Shown here: positions 1 to 6,214 of the stretch, in pieces
How the letters are laid out: every line of letters starts with the position of its first letter
Position numbering within the stretch: the stretch's first letter is position 1
DNA from: JAVVHH01 sp964657565
GTDB lineage: Bacteria > Pseudomonadota > Alphaproteobacteria > Acetobacterales > Acetobacteraceae
Reading direction: 5' to 3'
NCBI GenBank assembly: GCA_964657565.1
Contig: CAZZVQ010000137.1
Location: forward strand, 1-13,306
Length of the DNA: 13,306 nt
Notes under the pieces: generated by a model
Databases searched by the model: none
What the model saw: the letters and a program-made list of their open reading frames with translations, nothing else
Told to the model about the DNA's origin: nothing
Made by a program: the position numbers and the translations under genes

Positions 1-1
1 G

Positions 2-358
2 GCGCGGGAGGTGCTGAAGTCGGGCGAGGCGGTGCTGATGGGTGTCGAGCTGAAGCTCGAGGGGGAGGCGCTGCGGATCACGGCGACGGATTGCACGAGC
101 CTGGAAGCGGCGGCGAGTGCGGCGGGGGCGGGGATGCGGATCTGGCTCGATCGGAGCGAGGCGGTGCCGCATATCAGGGCGGTGCTGGCGCGGGGGGAGG
201 CGAATGGGCAGCGGGGACGGGGGCGGATCACGCTGGTGCCGCGGATCGATGATGCGCAGGAGGTGGAGATCACGCTGCCCGGGTCGTTCCAGGTGACGCC
301 GCGGTTGGTGCAGGCGGTCAAGGCGGTGTTGGGGGTGGAGCGGGTGGAGGAGTTCTGA
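2..358 (+). CDS. dnaE: DNA polymerase III subunit alpha, C-terminal end (partial)
   Basis: This is the last 118 codons of a frame that is open at the left edge of the window and ends in TGA at 356-358. The residues look like the C-terminal domain of bacterial DnaE: a stretch resembling an OB-fold tail (VLMGVELKLEGEALRITATD) is followed by a region predicted to bind partners, with the strand pattern RIWLDRSEAVPHIRAVL, ITLVPRIDDAQEVEITLPG and a final helix PRLVQAVKAVLGVERVEEF. DnaE is the replicative polymerase subunit; this tail normally contacts tau and the beta clamp. The catalytic PHP and palm domains lie outside the window, so the call rests on the tail alone. The following DNA differs in base use, which marks a boundary between core and accessory sequence. 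Confidence 0.8.
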   Translation, partial: AREVLKSGEAVLMGVELKLEGEALRITATDCTSLEAAASAAGAGMRIWLDRSEAVPHIRAVLARGEANGQRGRGRITLVPRIDDAQEVEITLPGSFQVTPRLVQAVKAVLGVERVEEF

Positions 359-402
359 CGGACTTCCGCCTTGTTCTTGGTCCGGGCTGTCCGGCCATCT
401 GA

Positions 403-672
403 GTTGATGAGCATTCGCCGGCTCGGTTCGTTTACGAACGCGGTTGGAAGCGAGGTCAAATATTTCAGTACGAGCCTGAGGCCGCGCGACGGTTCGCGGC
501 GATGGCGAACGAGCGCTTCGGCGACGGCCCTTACACGCTGGTGACCAGCGGGATCGATGCCGGCTTATTGCCGGCGAATAGCCGGGTCACCGTGGATGGT
601 GGTATCGAAGCCGTGGTGATCCCATCGGCTTTGCTCTATGCTTTGCAGCCGCCAACGATCCTGGAGGGATGA
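403..672 (+). pseudogene. 5'-truncated small ORF, possible toxin C-terminal remnant
   Basis: A frame open from just after a TGA at 400-402 to the TGA at 670-672 encodes 89 residues, beginning VDEHSPARFVYERGWKRGQ and continuing through MANERFGDGPYTLVTSGIDA to VTVDGGIEAVVIPSALLYAL. It looks like real protein, but no ATG, GTG or TTG lies before residue 34 (ATG at 502), so the natural start seems lost. The layout xYTLVTSGI...LLP...VDGGIxxVVIP recalls C-terminal modules of polymorphic toxins; that is an impression and not a firm family match. Its stop overlaps the start of the next gene (ATGA, 669-672), so the two were probably translated together. Alternatives are an unusual start codon, or a harmless small protein of unknown function. 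Confidence 0.45.
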
Positions 673-977
673 TGGTCGAGCCCGACGCCACCGCAGTTGT
701 CGCGTTGCTGCCCAGTGACCAGGGTGGTCGGCTTGGCCCGACGCCGCCAGAGTGGTTCGGTTGTGTGCTGACGACTGCGAGCCGCAATTACGATGTTCGT
801 TTGCTGCTAGAGCAGCCGCTTGAGCCAGGGATGACCCGGCGCGTTAGGCTTGCGTTCCTGGATCGTGAGGCGGCATTCGGTATGTCGCCTGGTCTGGTGT
901 TCGGCCTGTGGGAGGGACGTGAGATCGGGTTCGGCCGAATCGAGCAGGTGCACCGGGCCAACCCGCTCGCCGCCTAA
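669..977 (+). CDS. Small protein resembling EF-Tu domain III (beta-barrel)
   Basis: The gene encodes 102 residues. The sequence follows the pattern of the C-terminal beta-barrel of elongation factor Tu: VVALLPSDQGGRLGPTPPEW near residues 10-29, then YDVRLLLEQPLEPGMTRRVR (about 41-60), a FLD strand, and a final GLVFGLWEGREIGFGRIEQ. In EF-Tu the matching elements are the GGR(H/K)xPF loop, the pG-x-V-x-L strand and the FxLREGGRTVGAG end. There is no GTPase domain, so it cannot act as an elongation factor. It starts inside the stop of the preceding frame (ATGA overlap), which suggests translational coupling. Free-standing domain III-like proteins beside toxin-like genes could be immunity proteins or decoys; this role is inferred. 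The structural resemblance is fairly convincing by eye, the function unknown. Confidence 0.65.
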   Translation: MMVEPDATAVVALLPSDQGGRLGPTPPEWFGCVLTTASRNYDVRLLLEQPLEPGMTRRVRLAFLDREAAFGMSPGLVFGLWEGREIGFGRIEQVHRANPLAA

Positions 978-1087
978 CTCTAACGTGAAGGCATCGGGTA
1001 CGTAAACGGGGCCAGCAAGCCGTAATCAGAGCACGAAGCGGCCATATTCGTGAGCTGTGATGCGGATGGCTTAAGGAAACACGTTCG

Positions 1088-1222
1088 ATGAAGAAAGCTC
1101 TGCTCGCTCTGGTTCTGCTCGCGACGTCGGTGGCGGTGTCGGGCTGTATCGTTGCGCCGTATGGATACGGCTACGGGTACCGCCCGCGACCCGGCTATTG
1201 CTACTATCATGGCTGCTACTGA
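1088..1222 (+). CDS. Short Gly/Tyr-rich lipoprotein
   Basis: The gene encodes 44 residues. A lipoprotein signal peptide is clear: MKK, then a hydrophobic run ALLALVLLATSVAV, then the lipobox VSGC with the acceptor cysteine at residue 20. The mature part is only about 25 residues, rich in Tyr, Gly, Pro and Arg (APYGYGYGYRPRPGYCYYHG) and ends in Tyr. An AAGGA ribosome binding site lies at 1073-1077, ten bases before the ATG. Short lipoproteins of this composition are common in alphaproteobacteria and have no known function; this one should be anchored in the inner or outer membrane facing the periplasm. It ends 9 bases from the stop of uvrC, which is transcribed towards it. Confidence 0.72.
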   Translation: MKKALLALVLLATSVAVSGCIVAPYGYGYGYRPRPGYCYYHGCY

Positions 1223-1231
1223 TCGGCCGCG

Positions 1232-3118
1232 TCAGCCCGGGTGGAAGAAGTCGTAGACGCGGCGGGCGGTCTCGCGGTTGATGCCGGGGGCCGCCTCTAG
1301 GTCGGTGAGGCCGGCCTGTTTGACGCCGCGGGCGGAGCCGAAATGGTTCAAGAGGGCGCGCTTGCGGGCGGAGCCGACGCCGGGGACTTCGTCGAGTTCG
1401 CTGGTGACAAGGGTCTTGCTGCGGCCGGCGCGATGGGTGGTGATGGCGAAGCGGTGGGTCTCGTCGCGGACGCGCTGGAGGTAGTAGAGGACCGGGTCGC
1501 GCGGGGGGAGTTGGAAGGCGTCGCGGCCGGCCATGTGGAACCACTCGCGGCCGGCGTCGCGGTCGGGTCCCTTGGCGATGCCGACGACGGGGATCTGGTG
1601 CATGCCGAGATCCTGCAGGATGCCGCGGACGGCGGAGAGCTGGCCGGCGCCGCCGTCAATCAGGAGCAGGTCGGGCAGGATCGGGGGGGCGCCCTCGCCG
1701 GCGTCGCTGGCGACCTGTTCGCGCAGGGCGCGGGCGAAGCGGCGGTCCAGCACCTCGCGCATCATGGCGAAGTCGTCGCCGGGGGTGATAGGGCCCTTGA
1801 TCGCGTATTTGCGATAGGCGTTCTTCTCGAAGCCGTCGGGGCCGGCCACGATCATCACGCCGTAGGCGTTGGCGCCCATGATGTGGCTGTTGTCGTAGCA
1901 CTCGATGCGCTCGGGGGTGGCGGGCAGGCCGAACACCTGGGCGACCCCCTCCAGCAGCTTCTGCTGGCCGGCACTTTCGGCCATGCGGCGCTCGAGAGCT
2001 TCGCGGGCGTTGGTCTGGGCGTGGAGGACGACGGCGCGCTTCTCGCCGCGGGCGGGCACGCTGAGGCTGACCCGGCGCTCGGCCTTCAGGGAGAGGGCTT
2101 CGGTGAGCAGTTCCGCCTCGGCGACGGGGTGGCTGAGCAGGATGCAGGGTGGGGGCGGCTTGTCGTCGTAGAACTGGGCCAGGAAGGCGGCGAGGACGAC
2201 GTCCGGCTCGGCGTCGCGGGTGTGGGTGGGGAAGTAGGCGCGGTTGCCGTTGTTGTTGCCGCCGCGGACGAAGAAGACTTGTACGCAGGTTTGGCCGGCC
2301 GCCTGATGCGCTGCGACGATGTCGGCGTCGGTGAGGCTGGCCGGGTTGACGATCGCGGTGCCCTGGACGTGGGTGAGGCCGCGGATGCGGTCGCGCACGG
2401 CGGCGGCGCGCTCGAATTCGAGGTTTTCTGCCGCCAACTCCATCTCGCGGGCGAGTTCCTGTTGGACGTCGCTGGCCTTGCCGCCGAGGAAGGCTTTGGC
2501 CTGGGTGATGAAGTGGCCGTATTCGGCGGCATCGACCCGGCCCACGCACGGCGCCGAGCAGCGCTTGATCTGGTGCAGCAGGCAGGGGCGGGAGCGGTTG
2601 GCGAACACGGTGTCCTGGCAGGAGCGGAGCAGGAAGACGCGCTGCATGGCGGTGACGGTCTGGTTGACGGCCCAGGCGGAGGCGAAGGGGCCGTAATAGC
2701 TGCCTTTGCGGGCGCGGGCGCCGCGGTGCTTGGTGATCTGCGGGAAGGGGTGGTCTTCGGTCAGCATCAGCCACGGGTAGCTCTTGTCGTCGCGCAGGAC
2801 GATGTTGAAGCGGGGCTTGAGCCGCTTGATGAGGTTGGCCTCGAGCAGGAGGGCTTCGGCTTCGGTGTGGGTGGTGACGATCTCCATCGAGATGGTCTCG
2901 TGCACCATGCGCCGCAGCCGCTCGGGCAGGCGGACGATCTGGGTGTAGTTGGTGACGCGCTTCCTGAGGTTGCGGGCCTTGCCGACGTAGAGCGCCTCGC
3001 CGCGGGCGTCGAGCATGCGGTAGACGCCGGGGCTCTGCGGCATGGTGGCGAGGGCCCGCTCGATTACCCCGACCCCGGCGAGTGCGGCCGGTCCGGGTGC
3101 GGTTTGTGGTTCGTCCAT
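1232..3118 (-). CDS. uvrC: Excinuclease ABC subunit C
   Basis: UvrC makes both incisions around a DNA lesion after UvrA and UvrB have located it (nucleotide excision repair, cytoplasm). The order is typical: GIY-YIG nuclease (GVYRM about 31-35, ALYVGKARNLRKRV 42-55); four cysteines at about 167, 179, 187 and 191, spaced 12-8-4 as in the Fe-S site of E. coli UvrC; UVR domain that binds UvrB (about 219-248, ELAREMELAAENLEFERAAA); RNase H-like second nuclease (ECYDNSHIMGANAYGVMIV, PDLLLIDGGAGQLSA, RDETHRFAITTHR); and two helix-hairpin-helix motifs near the end (LDEVPGVGSARKRALL). The start at 3118 gives 628 residues, close to the usual 610-640, but has no Shine-Dalgarno. An ATG at 3169 has AGGAA six bases upstream and would add 17 residues whose codon use looks non-coding. 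The opposite strand also holds a long open frame, which is a GC artefact. Confidence 0.96.
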   Translation of the reverse strand: MDEPQTAPGPAALAGVGVIERALATMPQSPGVYRMLDARGEALYVGKARNLRKRVTNYTQIVRLPERLRRMVHETISMEIVTTHTEAEALLLEANLIKRLKPRFNIVLRDDKSYPWLMLTEDHPFPQITKHRGARARKGSYYGPFASAWAVNQTVTAMQRVFLLRSCQDTVFANRSRPCLLHQIKRCSAPCVGRVDAAEYGHFITQAKAFLGGKASDVQQELAREMELAAENLEFERAAAVRDRIRGLTHVQGTAIVNPASLTDADIVAAHQAAGQTCVQVFFVRGGNNNGNRAYFPTHTRDAEPDVVLAAFLAQFYDDKPPPPCILLSHPVAEAELLTEALSLKAERRVSLSVPARGEKRAVVLHAQTNAREALERRMAESAGQQKLLEGVAQVFGLPATPERIECYDNSHIMGANAYGVMIVAGPDGFEKNAYRKYAIKGPITPGDDFAMMREVLDRRFARALREQVASDAGEGAPPILPDLLLIDGGAGQLSAVRGILQDLGMHQIPVVGIAKGPDRDAGREWFHMAGRDAFQLPPRDPVLYYLQRVRDETHRFAITTHRAGRSKTLVTSELDEVPGVGSARKRALLNHFGSARGVKQAGLTDLEAAPGINRETARRVYDFFHPG

Positions 3119-3349
3119 GGCGGTGATTAGGCGGGCCGACGCGTGAAGCTCAACCCCTTTCGCGGTCATCCACCGTTCCTGTGGATAAGCTTGTGGGCAT
3201 GTTGGGGAGTTCTGGGCCAAGGGACCGTAAACAAGCGTGAACGCCCGGGTTGCCCGAAATATGAGCAACAACGTAAACCGCTGATTCTAAACGAGAAGGG
3301 TGTAAACGTCTGACAGTTCGATGACACTGCGGAGAAACCTTCTGTATAT
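3119..3349. promoter_or_regulatory. uvrC-folB gap: DnaA-box match and three GTAAAC motifs
   Basis: This spacer is richer in A and T than its surroundings. It holds a perfect match to the DnaA box on the minus strand (TTATCCACA, 3188-3180). GTAAAC occurs three times on the plus strand at 3227-3232, 3273-3278 and 3302-3307. On the minus strand the hexamer TAGAAT (complement of 3285-3290) resembles a -10 box, but I find no good -35 hexamer at the right distance. The spacer should carry any promoter that uvrC has of its own. A single DnaA box can arise by chance or mark DnaA-responsive transcription; nothing else here suggests a replication origin. Confidence 0.35.
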
Positions 3350-3760
3350 TCAGGTGGTTTGCCGCGACGGTGGATGATTGGCCGGCTGGCACCGTTCGAC
3401 CTCGACTCCGGCGGCCCACATATCGGCGAACACGTCAAGCTTCTCGACCCGCACGCGTGCGGAGCGAACCCGGGCATCGCGCAAGCAGTCCTGCGCGATG
3501 CGCTCGGCCAGCGTCTCGACGAGCTGGACGTGACCGCTCGTTGCGATGTCGCGGACGCGCTGGGCGAGGGCTTCGTAGTCGAGGACGCGGCCCAGGCGGT
3601 CGCTCTGGTCGCCGGGTTGCTCGCTGACGCCGAGGTCGACGTTGATGCGGACCCGCTGGGTTTTTTGGTGCTCATGGGCGTACACGCCGATGCTGAGATG
3701 GAGCAGCATGTCGCGCAGGAAGACGTGGCGGATGCCGGCCGCGGCGCTGGCGATGGTCAT
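3350..3760 (-). CDS. folB: Dihydroneopterin aldolase
   Basis: FolB cleaves 7,8-dihydroneopterin to 6-hydroxymethyl-7,8-dihydropterin and glycolaldehyde in folate synthesis (cytoplasm, usually an octamer). The 136 residues contain the family signatures: HVFLRDMLLHLSIGVYAHEH with the Tyr and Glu of the GVYxxE motif at about 27-30, QRVRINVDL, LDYEALAQRV (60-69), VQLVETLAERIAQDCL with the conserved Glu at 82 that anchors the pterin, and VRVEKLDVF with the conserved Lys at 107. It is slightly longer than the usual 120 residues because of a C-terminal tail (VERCQPANHPPSRQTT). Its ATG directly follows the TAG of the SDR gene with no base between, so the two are surely co-transcribed and probably coupled in translation. 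Confidence 0.92.
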   Translation of the reverse strand: MTIASAAAGIRHVFLRDMLLHLSIGVYAHEHQKTQRVRINVDLGVSEQPGDQSDRLGRVLDYEALAQRVRDIATSGHVQLVETLAERIAQDCLRDARVRSARVRVEKLDVFADMWAAGVEVERCQPANHPPSRQTT

Positions 3761-4531
3761 CTATTCCGCCTCGACCCTTGTTGCGGGACCCCATTGCAGG
3801 TGCTGACCGCCATCGAGGGCGAGCATCTGGCCGGTGACGGAGGGGAGCGCGAGAAGGGCGAGGACGGCGCGGGCGACCTCGTCGGGGTCGGTGCCGCGGC
3901 GGAGCGGGGTGCTGGCTGATTGGCGGGCGAATTGCTCGGGGGTTTGGCGGGGGCTGGGCAGGGCCGGGCCGGGGCCGACGGCGTTGACGCGGATGCGGGG
4001 AGCGAGGGCGAGGGCCATCTGCTGGGTCAGCGCCCAGAGCGCGGCCTTGGAGACGGTGTAGGAGACGAAATGCGGCGTGAGCGACCAGACGCGCTGGTCG
4101 AGCATGTTGATGATGGCGCCTTCCGCGGTGGCGGGCAGGGCGGCGGCCATGGCCTGCATGAGGACGAAGGGGGCGCGCAGGTTGGGCTCGAGATGGCGGT
4201 CCCAGCTGGCCCGGGTCGCGTCGTGCCACTCGTCGCGTTCGAAGGTGCTGGCGTTGTTGACGAGGACGCCGACGGGGCCGAGGACGGCGGTGGCGCGGGG
4301 GATGAGGGTGGCGGTGGCGGCTTCGTCGGCGAGGTCGGCGCGGAGGATGGTGGCGGCGTCGCCGATGTCGCTGGCGAGGGCGGCGGCTTCGGCTTGGCTG
4401 TCGTGGCAGTGGATGGCGACGCGGAAGCCGGCGTTGGCCAACGCCACGCAGATCGCCTTGCCCAAGCGCCGGGCACCGCCGGTCACGAGGGCAGTGCGGG
4501 GCAGGTTCGGCGAGAAGGGGACGGCGGTCAT
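3761..4531 (-). CDS. Pteridine reductase-type SDR (FolM/PTR1-like)
   Basis: This is a 256-residue short-chain dehydrogenase/reductase using NADPH. It has the nucleotide-binding motif TGGARRLG at 17-24, whose double arginine is typical of pteridine reductases; NNAS at 92-95; and YTVSK with catalytic Tyr158 and Lys162. The residue that is Ser in most SDRs is Asp145 (INMLDQ), 13 residues before the Tyr. The same Asp/Tyr/Lys arrangement and spacing occur in Leishmania PTR1 and FolM. The end LALDGGQHLQW also matches FolM (DGGRHLR). The likely job is reduction of dihydromonapterin, dihydropterin or dihydrofolate. Abutment with folB supports a pterin pathway role. The exact substrate cannot be read from the sequence. 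No clear Shine-Dalgarno precedes the ATG; the start was chosen by the Rossmann fold position. Confidence 0.85.
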   Translation of the reverse strand: MTAVPFSPNLPRTALVTGGARRLGKAICVALANAGFRVAIHCHDSQAEAAALASDIGDAATILRADLADEAATATLIPRATAVLGPVGVLVNNASTFERDEWHDATRASWDRHLEPNLRAPFVLMQAMAAALPATAEGAIINMLDQRVWSLTPHFVSYTVSKAALWALTQQMALALAPRIRVNAVGPGPALPSPRQTPEQFARQSASTPLRRGTDPDEVARAVLALLALPSVTGQMLALDGGQHLQWGPATRVEAE

Positions 4532-4586
4532 GGAATCCGATGCAGGTGCTGGCGCACGCTGGCATGGGAGGGCCCGTTTGGAAACG

Positions 4587-5252
4587 CTACGGCGGATAGC
4601 CCGGCACGGCGGATCGGGTGATCGGGTCGTTATAGGTGGCGGCGTTCGTTGACCGGGATTTGGGGGAGGGAGTCGCGCGGAGGTGGGGCGCGGTCGTTGC
4701 GCTCGGCTTGGGGGCGGCGGCGAGCCACTGGGGTAGGCCGGAGCCGGGCGGGGCGGCGGCCTGGGCGCAGAGGATGGCGATGTCCTCCGGGGTGCGGCGC
4801 GGGTAGCGCTGCAGGCCGGGGACGTTGGCCAGGCCGAGGTCGCGGCAGAGCTCGACGATGAGCTCGCCGCGGGGGCGATGGGCGAGGTCGGCGTCGAAAT
4901 CGAGGGAGTCGACGCGCTCGAGCAGTTCGACACGCAGGGCGGCGGCGTCGGCCGGCTCGGCCTTGGCGTCGATGGTCTCCTCGACGGCGCGGATGACGTG
5001 CTTGCGGTCGGCGGCGCGCTTGGCTTCGGGGTCGCGCGGCTTGGTGGGGGATTGGGCGATGTGCTGGGACAGGAGAATGGTGCGGCGGACGGCCTCGGCG
5101 ACTTGTTTGTAGGCGATGGCGCGGGCGGCGGGGGAGATGTCCTTGGAGGGGGTCTTGAGTTCTTGGGCGATGCTGGTGCCGACGTCGACGAGGATGGCGA
5201 GGGCGCGCTGGCAGGCGGCGTCGTCGAGGGGAGGGATGTCGGCGTTGGACAT
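4587..5252 (-). CDS. Hypothetical protein, mostly helical
   Basis: The gene encodes 221 residues of no family that I recognise. Residues 1-165 look like a folded, mostly alpha-helical acidic/basic domain: AACQRALAILVDVGTSIAQE, AARAIAYKQVAEAVRRTILL, ADRKHVIRAVEETIDA and LIVELCRDLGLANVPGLQRY. From about 166 the composition changes to a Pro/Ser/Thr/Ala-rich, probably disordered tail ending SAVPGYPP. There is no signal peptide or membrane segment. It lies 55 bases upstream of the SDR on the same strand and may be the first gene of the hypothetical-SDR-folB operon. No Shine-Dalgarno is visible before the ATG at 5252; other genes nearby lack one too. Codon use is strongly GC3-biased, so it is very likely a real gene. 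Its relation to pterin chemistry is unknown. Confidence 0.75.
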   Translation of the reverse strand: MSNADIPPLDDAACQRALAILVDVGTSIAQELKTPSKDISPAARAIAYKQVAEAVRRTILLSQHIAQSPTKPRDPEAKRAADRKHVIRAVEETIDAKAEPADAAALRVELLERVDSLDFDADLAHRPRGELIVELCRDLGLANVPGLQRYPRRTPEDIAILCAQAAAPPGSGLPQWLAAAPKPSATTAPHLRATPSPKSRSTNAATYNDPITRSAVPGYPP

Positions 5253-5305
5253 GAACGGAAGGGGAACTTATCGGGGTTGGGAGTCAAGGGGATTTGGGGG
5301 ATTGG

Positions 5306-5333
5306 GGGCGGAATGCGCTGCGCTGTTCCGCCC
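5306..5333. repeat. REP-like hairpin (GGGCGGAA/TTCCGCCC)
   Basis: There is a perfect 8-bp inverted repeat, GGGCGGAA at 5306-5313 and TTCCGCCC at 5326-5333, with a 12-base loop TGCGCTGCGCTG, followed by TACGGTCGC. A similar layout (GCGGA - GCGCTGCGC - TCCGC followed by CTACG) recurs as a dispersed intergenic repeat in many proteobacterial genomes, as I recall it. It sits about 54 bases upstream of the start of the minus-strand hypothetical gene. Only one copy is in this window, so the dispersed nature cannot be shown here. Confidence 0.5.
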
Positions 5334-5518
5334 TACGGTCGCTCGACGTCGTGAGTTTAGCGGCGGTTTGAGTGTGTCCGTTCTGTGGGGTGCGTCACCG
5401 GATCGAACGGGTGGGCGGGGTTGGTCTTGGAGCTGCCCGCGGGACGGGGTTGGTGAGCCATCGTATTGAGTGCTGCTGCACAATATGAATGTGTCGTCAG
5501 TGATGGGGGGAGGGCGAC

Positions 5519-5545
5519 GAGTCCGGCTTCGACACAAAGCAGTCC
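5519..5545 (+). repeat. 27-base imperfect direct repeat, copy 1
   Basis: This copy matches 6819-6845 at 22 of 27 positions. The parts GAGTCCG (first 7 bases) and CGACACAAAG (bases 12-21, with the last part shared) are identical. The copies lie exactly 1300 bases apart and bracket the two-gene unit at 5729-6696. They may be target or attachment-site remnants of a mobile cassette, or a shared regulatory site. The last bases of this copy also form the left arm of an ACAAAGCAG/CTGCTTTGT inverted repeat (5534-5542 and 5573-5581). Confidence 0.45.
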
Positions 5546-5581
5546 AACGATGCATCACAGCTAATTCGTGAGCTGCTTTGT
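5534..5581. repeat. Inverted repeat ACAAAGCAG...CTGCTTTGT
   Basis: The arms are perfect over 9 bases (5534-5542 and 5573-5581) around a 30-base loop. The loop contains a smaller inverted repeat, CAGCT...AGCTG, ending in the right arm. It begins within the first copy of the 27-base direct repeat. No T-run follows, so it does not look like an intrinsic terminator. It could be a recombination site or a protein-binding site. Confidence 0.35.
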
Positions 5582-5626
5582 CATGCAGACGTGGATAGCG
5601 CCTCGTCCCGTAACCTCGATTATCCG

Positions 5627-5696
5627 AGCGGTTGCCCTGGCCGGGGAAGACTGTCGCTTTCCAAATCCCTAAGCGGTTGCCCTTGCCCTGGCCGGG
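5627..5696 (+). repeat. Pair of direct repeats AGCGGTTGCCC...TGGCCGGG
   Basis: AGCGGTTGCCCTGGCCGGGG at 5627-5646 recurs at 5672-5696 with six extra bases (a second TTGCCC) inside it. The 45-base period and the internal duplication suggest a local slippage or duplication event. The repeats lie just before the start of the next gene and could form part of its control region, or be non-functional. Confidence 0.5.
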
Positions 5697-5728
5697 TATC
5701 GCAATGGTGGCTGAATGCGCGGGGGCGG

Positions 5729-6214
5729 ATGTTGCTGTATCGCGGCCAAGTGCTGGCGGGGCCGGAGATCCTGAGTCCGCTGGCGCGCGAGCAGGGGTTA
5801 CCGGCGTCACGGGCGTTGGTGGACGAGCTGCTTTCGGCCGGGCTGACCCGGCAGGAACTGGCGGACTTCGCCGCGCGCTACCACGGGGGCGAAGTACCCT
5901 CGTTCAGCCTTCCGCCAGGACTGAGCAGCAACCGGCCGGGAGCGGTGGGGATACCGACGACGGCGATTCCGGGTATCGCGGCGGACGCGAAGTACAGCGG
6001 GGCGGGCGGGACCGTGTACGTGATCCTGGTACCGCGGGCGCAGGCGTTGCTGGCAAACGGGTGGCCGGTGTACAGGGCGGAGGCGGAGCACATCATCCTG
6101 AACCAGGTGCCGGCGGGGAGCATCGTGCGGGCGATCCCGTCGGGGGAGATCGGGCCGCTGTGGGTGGACGAGACCGGACAGCTGGTGGCCGGACGGTGGG
6201 GGCCGGGGCGGTGA
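5729..6214 (+). CDS. Putative orphan toxin, ADP-ribosyltransferase-like
   Basis: The gene encodes 161 residues from the ATG at 5729, which has only a weak G-run upstream; the frame is open back to 5591, but those residues look like translated repeats. The start MLLYRGQ (Arg5), a middle GIPTTAIPGIAADAKYSG (74-91, Thr77-Thr78), a strand GGTVYVILVP (93-102) and AEAEHIILNQVPAGSIVRAI (117-136, Glu118 and Glu120) follow in the order expected of an R-S/T-E ADP-ribosyltransferase fold. Similar GGxxYVIxVP and E(H/W)xILNxxPxGSIV blocks occur at C-terminal ends of Rhs-type polymorphic toxins, as I recall. No carrier domain, signal peptide or membrane segment is present. The stop shares GTGA with the start of the next gene, the usual toxin/immunity arrangement. 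Enzymatic activity is inferred only. Confidence 0.5.
   Translation: MLLYRGQVLAGPEILSPLAREQGLPASRALVDELLSAGLTRQELADFAARYHGGEVPSFSLPPGLSSNRPGAVGIPTTAIPGIAADAKYSGAGGTVYVILVPRAQALLANGWPVYRAEAEHIILNQVPAGSIVRAIPSGEIGPLWVDETGQLVAGRWGPGR

Larger units (their letters stand above)
5253..5728. other. Gene-poor repeat-bearing spacer
   Basis: I find no convincing gene in these 476 bases. They carry a REP-like hairpin (5306-5333), the first copy of a 27-base repeat (5519-5545), an imperfect palindromic segment (5534-5581) and a pair of near-identical direct repeats (5627-5646 and 5672-5696). The plus-strand frame of the following gene stays open back to an ATG at 5591, but those 46 codons read through the direct repeats and look non-coding. 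Base composition is more mixed than in the core genes on the left. The stretch marks the left border of the accessory region. Confidence 0.6.

Noticed and set aside
1343..3130. A 595-codon open frame on the plus strand opposite uvrC.
   Set aside because: Its Gly/Ala/Val/Asp-rich product is the mirror of a GC3-biased gene; uvrC on the other strand has all family motifs.
3180..3188. Replication origin, because of a perfect DnaA box.
   Set aside because: Only one box was found, with no cluster, no AT-rich unwinding element and no origin-linked genes nearby.
3761..5287. A 508-codon minus-strand frame that extends the SDR gene far upstream.
   Set aside because: The first 250 codons are a Pro/Ser/Thr-rich shadow of the hypothetical gene at 4587-5252; the SDR Rossmann motif fixes the start at 4531.
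5268..5810. A 180-codon minus-strand frame across the repeat-bearing spacer.
   Set aside because: Composition is Pro/Arg/Thr-rich with no fold-like pattern, it crosses repeats, and the plus strand has a better gene at its right end.
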